From: Porticoccus sp963974675
Lineage (GTDB): Bacteria > Pseudomonadota > Gammaproteobacteria > Pseudomonadales > Porticoccaceae
Length of the DNA stretch: 22,880 nt
Assembly: GCA_963974675.1 (NCBI GenBank)
Contig: CAXBDQ010000032.1
Coordinates: forward strand, 1-22,880
Direction of reading: 5' to 3'
Shown: in pieces, positions 15,878-22,880 of the stretch
Layout of the letters: each line of letters begins with the position of its first letter
Numbering within the stretch: the stretch's first letter is position 1
Program-made: the position numbers and the translations under genes
Notes under the pieces: model-generated
What the model was told of the DNA's origin: nothing
Database searches by the model: none
Seen by the model: the letters and a program-made list of their open reading frames with translations, nothing else

Positions 15878-17236
15878 CTATTTTCTCTTTATCAAAACAT
15901 CAAAGCCATCACCGGACCCTGTTTGTCTGTCATTCTCTTTGGGCCGCTTGGGTTTTGCTGCGTTGGTTTTTTTCTGGTCCATTTTTTTCTGGGTCAGCTT
16001 TTTAGCGCTAGTTTTTTTAGACCCTACTTTTTTATCGTCATTTTTTTTCTTTTTTGTACCTGCGGCTTTTCCAGACTTTTTAACATTTTTAGGACCGCTG
16101 TATTTGGCTTTTAAGCCTTGAATGACTCGATGTTCAAACCGTATTTTTAAATAACGTTCGATGCTGGACATCTGATTCCATTCGTTGGAATCAATAATGG
16201 TTATGGCTTTGCCTTCTTTTCCTGCACGGCCAGTCCGGCCAATACGGTGTATATGGTCATCGCCAGATTGCGCAATGCTAAAGTTGATGACTAGGTCTAC
16301 GTCATTGATATCCAGCCCGCGAGCGGCAAGGTCGGTAGCAACGAGTACTTCTATGCTATCTTGCCGAAACTGGTTCATGATATATTTTCGGCCACTTTGT
16401 GGGATTTCTCCGTGGATACAGCCCACTTTAAATTTTTTGTATTTTAAAACGTTGCTTAATTGTTCGCACTGTAAGCGTGTCTTACAAAAAATGAAGACTT
16501 TATGTGTGTTTTCCTCAGCGAGGAGTGCCGCGACTAATGCTTCCTTGTGTTTTTTGTCATCTGCCAATATAAGTTGCTGGGTGATTTGGCGATGCTGTTG
16601 CCGGTGTGAATCCACTTCAATAAACTCTGGGTTTTTAAAAGTGGCTTTTATTCGCCCCAATTCTTTGTGATTGAGTGTGGCTGAAAATAATAGGTTTTGT
16701 CGCTGTTTATTACAGCTTTCAGCAATGGTGTGCATATCAATGGCGAAACCCATATCGAGCATGCGGTCCGCTTCATCCAATACCAGTATTTCCAGGTCAC
16801 TAAAGTCAGGCGTGCCTCTTTCAAGGTGTTCTACTAGCCGCCCGGGTGTAGCAATCAATACTTCTGGGTTTTTTCTGAGTGTTGCTATCTGATGTTTAAA
16901 AGCCTCTCCCCCGATAATTAAGCCAGATTTGATATAGGTAAACGCTGCCAATTGCTCAAAGTGCTTTTGAGTTTGTAGCGCCAGCTCTCGAGTGGGCAAC
17001 AATATCAATGCCCGTGTTCCGCTCTTAGGTGAATCTAACGTCAACATGCGCTGTAATATGGGTAATAGAAAAGCGGCGGTTTTACCACTACCTGTTTGTG
17101 CTGACACCATCAGGTCTTTGCCAGCGAGAGCCGGGGGGATGGCTTGCTCCTGAACTGCGGTCGCTTCAGTAAAGGTGAGCTTTTCAAGTGCTTTAAAAAG
17201 CTGTTTATGTAGTGGTAAAGATTGCAACAGAGACAA
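15878..17236 (-). CDS. DEAD-box ATP-dependent RNA helicase (RhlE/SrmB-like)
   Basis: All superfamily 2 helicase motifs are present in order in this 452-residue protein: Q motif near TFTEATAVQEQAIP, AQTGSGKT (46-53), PTRELALQ (81-88), TPGR (130-133), DEAD (154-157), SAT (185-187), then ARGLDI and HRIGRTGRAG. It would unwind short RNA duplexes, in ribosome assembly or RNA decay. The C-terminal 70-80 residues are an extreme Lys-rich tail (SGKAAGTKKKKNDDKK and following) rich in KK and ending in a short acidic/glycine segment, likely for RNA binding. RhlE and SrmB cannot be separated confidently. The start is TTG at 17236 with AGGA eight bases upstream. It lies 101 bases after the RND gene on the same strand; no terminator separates them, so read-through is possible. 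Confidence 0.92.
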   Translation of the reverse strand: MSLLQSLPLHKQLFKALEKLTFTEATAVQEQAIPPALAGKDLMVSAQTGSGKTAAFLLPILQRMLTLDSPKSGTRALILLPTRELALQTQKHFEQLAAFTYIKSGLIIGGEAFKHQIATLRKNPEVLIATPGRLVEHLERGTPDFSDLEILVLDEADRMLDMGFAIDMHTIAESCNKQRQNLLFSATLNHKELGRIKATFKNPEFIEVDSHRQQHRQITQQLILADDKKHKEALVAALLAEENTHKVFIFCKTRLQCEQLSNVLKYKKFKVGCIHGEIPQSGRKYIMNQFRQDSIEVLVATDLAARGLDINDVDLVINFSIAQSGDDHIHRIGRTGRAGKEGKAITIIDSNEWNQMSSIERYLKIRFEHRVIQGLKAKYSGPKNVKKSGKAAGTKKKKNDDKKVGSKKTSAKKLTQKKMDQKKTNAAKPKRPKENDRQTGSGDGFDVLIKRK

Positions 17237-17337
17237 TGGGGTATTCCTGATTCAAAGGGTGTAGGCGTGTTGTTAAAGAGTGGGGTGGCCGGTAGTTTTA
17301 AATAGAAGCCAGCCAAACAGGACCCACTTTAACAGAA

Positions 17338-20300
17338 TCAGTGGGTACTCTCTGCATCTGTTTTTTCTCGATTAAACAGCTTGAATGTAAAAGACGATAT
17401 ACGTCCTTTTATCGAAGAAATACGCTCTAGAATTTGTTCTCCCATCACTAATAAACATGGGGTCAAAACCAGTGTTAATAGGGTGGCAAATGATAGGCCA
17501 CCAGCAATTGCACTGGCCAATTGTGTCCACCATTGGGTTGAAGGCGCACCAAAACTAATATCACGGTTGATCAGGTCAATGTTCATGGCCAGCACCATAG
17601 GCATTAAACCCAGGACAGTTGTAAAGGCCGTTAGAAATACCGGACGAAGCCGGCGACGGCCTGTTTCCAGTGCTGCGCTGATGGCATCTAGTCCATTTCT
17701 TCGCATTCGGTTATAGGTATCAATTAAGACAATGTTGTTGTTTACCACGATACCCGCCAAAGCGATGATACCCAGTCCGACCATGACAATACCAAAGGGC
17801 TGTGCCGTAATCAGAAGTCCAAGAAGAACCCCCGCAGTGGAAAAAACGATGGCTGACAGTACTAAGAACGCCTGATAAATCGAGTTGAATTGGGTGACTA
17901 ATACTAAGGCCATCAGGACGAGGGCTGTCAGGAAGGCACCCATAAGGAATTCCATGGCCTCACGTTGGTCTTTATCTTCTCCTTTGAAATTGATGTAGAC
18001 CTGTGGGTCGAGTTGGGTTTTTGACAAGACGGCTAACAAACTTTTTAGTTGGCTATCGGGAAGCACGCCTTCGGCAACATCCGCTTTAATTGTCGTCGTT
18101 CTACGGGCATTTACCCGGGTTAGGGTGCCGCTCTTTGGTGCGGGTTTGATGGTGACAAAGTTACTGATAGGAATCATGCCAGTAGGTGTGGCGATACGTA
18201 ACTGATCCAGCTGTCCCAAATGGCGATCGCTGGTAGGAAAACGGACCCTGACGTCCACTTCGTCATCGTTGTCATCGGGACGATAATCCGTCACTTTAAT
18301 GCCGTTGGTAATCATTTGTATGGCATTACCCAATGTCGCTATGTCTGCACCATAGCGGGCTGCAAGTTCTCGATTTACCTCAATACGCCACTCGATACCA
18401 GGTAGTGGCCGGTCATCTTCTATATCGACATACCCACCTTGCTCCAGCATGATAGTGCGGACTTGTGCTACGACTGCAGGTACCCGCGAAAAGTCGCGCC
18501 CACTGAATTCAATTTGTATCGGTTTTCCTTCGGAGGGGCCGTTTTCAGCCTTCCGGAATTCAAGTTGAATGCCGGGAATATCTGTAGTCAGCTGACGCAT
18601 TTCATTGAGAATTTCTGCCGCTGGACGTCGTTTATCCCAATCAATAAATTCTAATTGAATAATGCCAATGACATCTTCCGCTGTATTTTGGCCGTTGTCC
18701 TTATTAAAAGATCGGGCGTAGACAGACTGTAATTCATCCAGGTTTTGTACACGCTGTTCGACCTGCCTGACGATTGCATCTTTTTCATAAATAGAAAGAT
18801 CACCTCGAGCGTGAACCTGAATCAAAGCTAGTTCGGGTTCGACTTCTGGGAAGAATTCAACGCCTTTGCCAAGTTTCCCATAAACGATATAAACACCGGC
18901 CATCACGACGATGGCCACCATGAGTGTTTTACCTGGGTGTTTTAATAATTTACCCAATAGCTGGACGTAATTTTCTGTTATTGGACCTTCAACCATTTTT
19001 TCAGGATGGTTTTGTTCTCGGGTAATACCTCCTCCCAAGACAGGAATGAAGATCAGTGCCATAGAGAGGGATGCGGATAATGCAATGATGACGGTAATGG
19101 GCAGGAACTTCATGAATTCCCCTACCATCCCTGGCCAAAATAGCAGTGGCATAAAGACGGCAAGGGTTGTGATGGTTGAGGCCGCTATTGGCCAAGCCAT
19201 ACGTTTGGCTGCAGAGGCATAGGCTGTATTTGGGTGCTGACCTTCGCTCATTCGTCGGTCAGCCAATTCAATAACAACAATGGCTCCATCGACCAACATG
19301 CCCACCACGAGAATAAGGCTGAACAGTACGACGATGTTCATGGTAAAGCCCATGGCATTGAGTACGAGGATACCGGCCAGAAAGGAGCCGGGAATGGCGA
19401 GTCCTACGAGAAAGGCGGAACGTAAACCCAGGGCGGCAATAATCACAATCATGACCAAAATGATGGCCGACAGAATATTATTTTGCAGGTCGCCTAACAT
19501 ATCCCGAATTTGATCCGACTTATCCTGCATATAAGCAACGTCAAGTGCCTCAGGCCAGTGTTGCCGTTTGGTTTCAACCAATTGCCGCACCTGAGTAATC
19601 GTCTCGATGATATTGGCACCGACTCGTTTTTTTACTTCTAGGGTGACGGCAGACTGTCCTCCGACACGGGCAAAACTCTCGGGATCTTTAAAGCTTCGGC
19701 GTATGTTGGCCACCTGCCCAAAAGTCACCACGCGGTTTCCATCTACTTTAACGGGCATACCCAATAGGTCGTTTAAGTCCTCAATAACGCCCGGTACTTT
19801 TAGTACCAAGCGGCCTGCACCCGTGTCCATTGCTCCGGCCGCGACCAGTAGGTTGTTATTCCTAACGAAGGAAAACAGCTGTTCATATTGAACTTGGTAG
19901 GTCTCCATTACAGCGGGATCTACGATGATCTCAAGCAGTGCTTCTCTATCGCCGCCGATGGCAGCTTCCAATACACCGGGTAGTGCTTCAATGCGGTCTT
20001 GTAATTCTCGGGCGATGTTAACCAAGCTACGTTCTGGTAGAGGCCCGGAGAGGGAAATTGTTAATACAGGAAATAAAGCAACGTTGATTTCTATGACCTC
20101 AGGGTCATCGGTGTCTTCTGGAAGTTCTATTTTGGCGATATCGACTTTTTCGCGGACATCCGCTTGGGCTTGCTTGCTATCAAACCCTGCACTGAATTCT
20201 AATTGCACCGAGGCGTGGCCCTCGCCAGCCGTGCTCTTCATTTCTTTCAGTCCTTCAATGGACTGGAGTTCTTTCTCCATGGGTTTAACTAACAGGCGCT

Positions 20301-20481
20301 CTGCATCTTCTGGCGAGATGCCTTCATGGGTCATAGAGACATAAATAAAGGGAACCGTAATATCTGGTTCAGCTTCTTTAGGGATATTTTGGTAGGCGAT
20401 GGCACCCGCAACCAGAATAAAGAGCAGGCTGAGTAATACGGTTCGGCTTCGGGAAAAGGCAAGATCAATGATGGCATTCAT
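17338..20481 (-). CDS. RND family efflux pump, inner-membrane permease
   Basis: This 1047-residue protein has the duplicated RND architecture: an N-terminal helix (IIDLAFSRSRTVLLSLLFIL), a large periplasmic loop, helices 2-6, a second loop (about 530-840) and the remaining helices. The loops hold the porter signatures PKEAEPDITVPFIYVSMTHEG and EGLKEMKSTAGEGHASV. In the fourth-helix motif GMLVDGAIVVIE only one Asp (398) is present where AcrB has two. The AcrB helix-10 lysine position reads Asn in IVVNNNIVLID (about 914-916). This is seen in a divergent RND branch but implies a different proton relay. The gene follows its adaptor by 13 bases and is third in the TetR-adaptor-permease operon. No outer-membrane channel gene is nearby, so it probably borrows a TolC-like partner. 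Substrate unknown. Confidence 0.93.
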   Translation of the reverse strand: MNAIIDLAFSRSRTVLLSLLFILVAGAIAYQNIPKEAEPDITVPFIYVSMTHEGISPEDAERLLVKPMEKELQSIEGLKEMKSTAGEGHASVQLEFSAGFDSKQAQADVREKVDIAKIELPEDTDDPEVIEINVALFPVLTISLSGPLPERSLVNIARELQDRIEALPGVLEAAIGGDREALLEIIVDPAVMETYQVQYEQLFSFVRNNNLLVAAGAMDTGAGRLVLKVPGVIEDLNDLLGMPVKVDGNRVVTFGQVANIRRSFKDPESFARVGGQSAVTLEVKKRVGANIIETITQVRQLVETKRQHWPEALDVAYMQDKSDQIRDMLGDLQNNILSAIILVMIVIIAALGLRSAFLVGLAIPGSFLAGILVLNAMGFTMNIVVLFSLILVVGMLVDGAIVVIELADRRMSEGQHPNTAYASAAKRMAWPIAASTITTLAVFMPLLFWPGMVGEFMKFLPITVIIALSASLSMALIFIPVLGGGITREQNHPEKMVEGPITENYVQLLGKLLKHPGKTLMVAIVVMAGVYIVYGKLGKGVEFFPEVEPELALIQVHARGDLSIYEKDAIVRQVEQRVQNLDELQSVYARSFNKDNGQNTAEDVIGIIQLEFIDWDKRRPAAEILNEMRQLTTDIPGIQLEFRKAENGPSEGKPIQIEFSGRDFSRVPAVVAQVRTIMLEQGGYVDIEDDRPLPGIEWRIEVNRELAARYGADIATLGNAIQMITNGIKVTDYRPDDNDDEVDVRVRFPTSDRHLGQLDQLRIATPTGMIPISNFVTIKPAPKSGTLTRVNARRTTTIKADVAEGVLPDSQLKSLLAVLSKTQLDPQVYINFKGEDKDQREAMEFLMGAFLTALVLMALVLVTQFNSIYQAFLVLSAIVFSTAGVLLGLLITAQPFGIVMVGLGIIALAGIVVNNNIVLIDTYNRMRRNGLDAISAALETGRRRLRPVFLTAFTTVLGLMPMVLAMNIDLINRDISFGAPSTQWWTQLASAIAGGLSFATLLTLVLTPCLLVMGEQILERISSIKGRISSFTFKLFNREKTDAESTH

Positions 20482-20494
20482 AATATTATTACCC

Positions 20495-21568
20495 TCAAGA
20501 GGCTGGAACCTCTGTTACGGGTTCTCCAACATTAACAAAGCCCTGGCCCTGAGTAATGATGCGTACTTTATCGGGTAAACCTGTGACCCAGACACCGTCT
20601 GCTCCAGTGCGAAGTAATTTAATCGGGTGAAAGTTAACAATGCTATCTTCATTAACGCTTTTAATGCCCACTTCACCACTGGTATTAAGAGAGAGCACGG
20701 CCGGAGAAACAAAGTGAGCCGCTTCGTAGCCCGTAGTGATACTTAATTCAATACTGACGCCAGCATTTAACATGCCATCGGTATTATCCACTTTGGCTTC
20801 AATACGAAAACTATGGGTTTGAGGGTCCCCTACACTGGATATGTAGGTGAGTTCGCCAGAGGCTTCCCGGCCATCAAGTAAGCGAATGTGGACTTGCTGA
20901 CCAAGAAGTAGTTGGCCAGCACTTTGTTGTGACACGTAACCCACAGCCTTGACGGTGGATTCATCAATGATTAACGCAACCTTATCCCCTTTTTCTAGGT
21001 GGCTGCCAAGCTCCACATAGCGGCTTTCAAGGATACCGTTGAAGGGCGTTTTGATAGCAATGTATTCAAGTTCCAGTTCGGCTGTTTGTAATGTGGCTTC
21101 AGCAACTGCGAGGGCCGCTTCTCTGGACCTCAGCTGATTTTCCGATTGTAGTCCACGTTTTTGGAGTGTCTTTGCGCCCGCTACTTCGAGTTGTTGACTG
21201 GTCACCTCAGCCTCAGCACTTTTGAGTCGGGCGATACGATCTTCTGTGGCCAGTTGAACAAGCAGGGTACCTGCGGCAACGTATTCACCTTTTTCTACGG
21301 GGAGACTAAGCACGCGTGAGGTGGTTTGGGCCCTGATCTCCACTTCTCTCAAGGGTTCGAGTTCCCCTTGAATAACAATTTCTCGAGCGACATCTTCTGA
21401 CTCAATATCCTGAACACCAACGGTCATTTTTTGTAGTGGTTTGTTTGGACTTGTAGATGAGGATGTTGTGGTTGCTTGGGGTTCTGATGTATTTGCAAAT
21501 ATGCCACTTAACATCCAAACAACAACAAGGAGTAATAGTCCCAATGAAAGGTATGTCGATTTTTTCAT
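20495..21568 (-). CDS. RND efflux periplasmic adaptor (membrane fusion protein)
   Basis: The protein (357 residues from this start) has an N-terminal hydrophobic anchor (YLSLGLLLLVVVWMLSGIF) without a lipobox Cys. Then come the barrel-sandwich/lipoyl halves (VVIQGELEPLREVEIRAQTTSRVLSL and IKTPFNGILESRYVELGSHLEKGD), an alpha-helical hairpin between them (AEAEVTSQQLEVAGAKTL to RSREAALAVAEATLQTAEL), and beta-barrel and membrane-proximal domains. It links the permease to an outer-membrane channel. The ATG at 21568 is preferred because GAG lies six bases upstream; an ATG at 21574 is possible. The permease ATG follows 13 bases after the stop, and the regulator ends 50 bases upstream. Confidence 0.92.
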   Translation of the reverse strand: MKKSTYLSLGLLLLVVVWMLSGIFANTSEPQATTTSSSTSPNKPLQKMTVGVQDIESEDVAREIVIQGELEPLREVEIRAQTTSRVLSLPVEKGEYVAAGTLLVQLATEDRIARLKSAEAEVTSQQLEVAGAKTLQKRGLQSENQLRSREAALAVAEATLQTAELELEYIAIKTPFNGILESRYVELGSHLEKGDKVALIIDESTVKAVGYVSQQSAGQLLLGQQVHIRLLDGREASGELTYISSVGDPQTHSFRIEAKVDNTDGMLNAGVSIELSITTGYEAAHFVSPAVLSLNTSGEVGIKSVNEDSIVNFHPIKLLRTGADGVWVTGLPDKVRIITQGQGFVNVGEPVTEVPAS

Positions 21569-21618
21569 AATCATCTCAATCTAATTTCTGGCTAATGATG
21601 ACGAGAGGTCATAATCGA

Positions 21619-22248
21619 TTAGTTTTTCCCAACAAGACCAGCCATCATAAATTCGGTGGCAGCCTCGATAATGTCTTCTTTACTGCCGTGAGAGCACCAA
21701 TCTTTACCTGACCACAACATATTGACGGTGCCATCAAAGCAGGCATGCATGCCTATGCTGATATGGTCGAGAGGACGTCGGGCGATTAACCCTTGGTCCA
21801 TCGCCTCAATCAGTAGAGGGTCTCCCCACTGGCTAAAAGCGGTGTCCAACTCCAAAAAAGCATCATGCCAGCGCTCGTCTGCTCTTTCTTTGAAGTCAAT
21901 TCTATTGGTGTGTTCGACGATGTACCGATATTCACAGTGGTCTAGGTGATACTGGAAGGAAATTTTGAAGATATGTTTAAAGCTTTGGAGTACATCTTTG
22001 CTCTCTGTGTCTTCTAGTTGAAAGCTTTGTAACAGACCCCGATAAAATTGAAGCATGAGCTTAAAAAGCAATTCATCCTTACTCGAGACATGTTTGTATA
22101 CCGTGCCTTTACCTACTCCAGCCCGCTTGGCTATCTGCTCAATAGTCACAGACTCCCATTTGGGGTGTGAGAAAAGTGCTAAAGCAGCATCGAAAATATC
22201 TTCTTCTCTGCGTTCAAACTCTCGCTGTTTTCTAGAGGGACTTGTCAT
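21619..22248 (-). CDS. TetR family transcriptional regulator
   Basis: This 209-residue regulator has a classic N-terminal TetR helix-turn-helix: IFDAALALFSHPKWESVTIEQIAKRAGVGKGTVYKHVSSKDELLFKL, about residues 18-65. A helical ligand-binding and dimerisation domain follows. AAGG lies six bases before the ATG. It is the first gene of the minus-strand operon that continues with the adaptor and the RND permease, so it most likely represses efflux. A promoter with two palindromes over its -10 and spacer lies 27-55 bases upstream, consistent with autorepression. The inducing ligand is unknown. Confidence 0.92.
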   Translation of the reverse strand: MTSPSRKQREFERREEDIFDAALALFSHPKWESVTIEQIAKRAGVGKGTVYKHVSSKDELLFKLMLQFYRGLLQSFQLEDTESKDVLQSFKHIFKISFQYHLDHCEYRYIVEHTNRIDFKERADERWHDAFLELDTAFSQWGDPLLIEAMDQGLIARRPLDHISIGMHACFDGTVNMLWSGKDWCSHGSKEDIIEAATEFMMAGLVGKN

Positions 22249-22271
22249 ATTAGGCCTTATGTAGACTACTG

Positions 22272-22293
22272 GTCATAATATGACTGACGGTCA
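22272..22293. promoter_or_regulatory. Candidate TetR operator palindromes
   Basis: Two palindromes lie side by side: GTCATAATATGAC (22272-22284) and TGACGGTCA (22285-22293). Seen together as TGACTGACGGTCA they fit the TGAC-N-GTCA style of many TetR-type efflux repressor sites. They cover the predicted -10 and part of the spacer, where a bound repressor would block RNA polymerase. Binding is inferred, not shown. Confidence 0.5.
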
Positions 22294-22303
22294 CAAAATG
22301 CAA
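22275..22303 (-). promoter_or_regulatory. Predicted sigma70 promoter of the tetR-efflux operon
   Basis: On the minus strand, TTGCAT (22298-22303) is separated by 17 bases from TATTAT (22275-22280). The -10 matches five of six consensus bases; the -35 matches only TTG. Transcription would start near 22268, about 20 bases before the tetR ATG. The placement and the palindromes overlapping it make this the best promoter candidate in the window. Confidence 0.6.
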
Positions 22304-22880
22304 ATTGATTTTGTCTTAGGTGAAATAATCTACACGATTTCCTGCAGGTTAAAGAAAGAAAAAATAGCGAGTTTACGAGGAAAGAAACATATTTTTACCC
22401 ACCCTAAAATCCTTATTTATCTTACACAATTGGAGTGTTCCACAGATCTACAAAAAAGGAGCGGCGTACATAGCGGTAGTTAATATGGTTGTAGTCGGTG
22501 TTTCGTCGATACAGGCAGTATTTTTCTGGGTAAAATCAGCGTACTCCTTTTGTTAAGTATGTGCATTGAAGTTAATGTAGTGATATTGTTTTAGCTATTT
22601 TGAAGTGTCTGTCCCTTTGTTGTTGCTATGGCATCGGCCACAAAATAGACATCTTATATAGTCTGATATTCGTAGAGGTGTTTAAGCTGAACAGATAAAA
22701 GGGAGAGAACCATATTGTCCCAGTTTAATAACAGCTTGAGCCAACTTAGTTGTCAGTATTATTAATTGGTCGGTATAAATTTGAGCCTATGTTATAAAAC
22801 CCGATAAAAAATATTCATTCTAATAAAATTATGGGGCTGACCCAGATAACTAAGCCGTATTATCTTTAACCCATTGTTTT
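22304..22880. other. Non-coding end region
   Basis: Beyond the tetR promoter no convincing gene is present in the last 577 bases. A possible 16-codon ORF at 22715 behind GGGAG is too short to support. The region is AT-rich and ends with the right copy of the 18-base inverted repeat (22833-22850) and a 30-base flank unlike the left one. Confidence 0.5.
22833..22850. repeat. Right copy of the exact 18-base inverted repeat
   Basis: GGGGCTGACCCAGATAAC is the exact reverse complement of bases 31-48. The outer end folds with its own flank: AGATAA (22844-22849) pairs with TTATCT (22860-22865) across a 10-base loop. The bases outside the repeat differ from those outside the left copy, so no flanking duplication is seen. 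Interpretation as a REP-like or IS-end repeat is inference. Confidence 0.75.

Noticed and set aside
15987..15999. A third copy of the end repeat (TCTGGGTCAGC) inside the helicase gene
   Set aside because: Only 11 bases match, and they encode the Lys-rich tail in frame; most likely chance.
17286..17315. Hairpin between the RND gene and the helicase as a terminator
   Set aside because: The stem is 7 pairs with a wobble and no U-run follows on the transcribed strand, so it does not meet terminator criteria.
22280..22483. 67-residue plus-strand frame beside the tetR promoter
   Set aside because: It starts within the operator/promoter, has no ribosome site and shows no recognisable protein features.
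31..22850. The entire interval as a composite transposon
   Set aside because: No transposase or integrase is encoded, no target duplication flanks the repeats, and the contents include core genes such as pntAB.

Overview
The window reads as a chromosomal segment of a mid-GC gammaproteobacterium. The evidence is a fused full-length PntA with PntB, a YqaA-type DedA protein, a TetR–adaptor–RND efflux operon and a RhlE/SrmB-like DEAD-box helicase. A marine or environmental lineage is plausible but is not proven by the sequence. I found no rRNA, tRNA, CRISPR array, transposase or phage gene.

Layout. Bases 1-322 hold a short dispersed-type repeat and the 3' remnant of a catalase gene. Bases 300-2894 (minus strand) are a tightly packed four-gene operon: a small exported CxxC protein, a family-2 glycosyltransferase, a DUF547 protein and an exported protein of unknown function. 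Facing away from it, at 3186-4553 (plus), is a polytopic GT-C-type glycosyltransferase. It overlaps a small membrane-protein gene that looks frameshifted at a run of eight T (4528-4846). Bases 5272-9987 (plus) carry a three-gene oxidoreductase operon: a GltD-like FAD/NAD(P) subunit with extra ferredoxin clusters, a fused gamma-alpha 2-oxoacid:acceptor oxidoreductase subunit, and the TPP-binding beta subunit. Next come a small membrane protein with a zinc-ribbon-like tail, a secreted Sel1-repeat protein, a 538-base leader, and pntA-pntB ending in a clear terminator. Then come yqaA and a small conserved protein. On the minus strand, reading from the right, are a TetR regulator with its own promoter/operator, the adaptor, the RND pump, and the helicase after a 101-base gap.

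How the genes may work together. The oxidoreductase operon resembles the NADP-linked 2-oxoglutarate oxidoreductase type (a Kor alpha/beta pair plus a GltD-like electron-transfer subunit). It lies 1.6 kb upstream of the proton-translocating transhydrogenase, so both modules act on the NAD(P)H pool. The GT2 enzyme and the GT-C enzyme make a plausible pair, one making a polyprenyl-phosphate sugar and the other using it. The TetR regulator probably represses its own efflux operon.

The most unexpected structure is at the two ends. An exact 18-base inverted repeat sits at 31-48 and 22833-22850, each copy exactly 30 bases from the window edge, and each copy's outer end can pair with its own different flank to form a hairpin.
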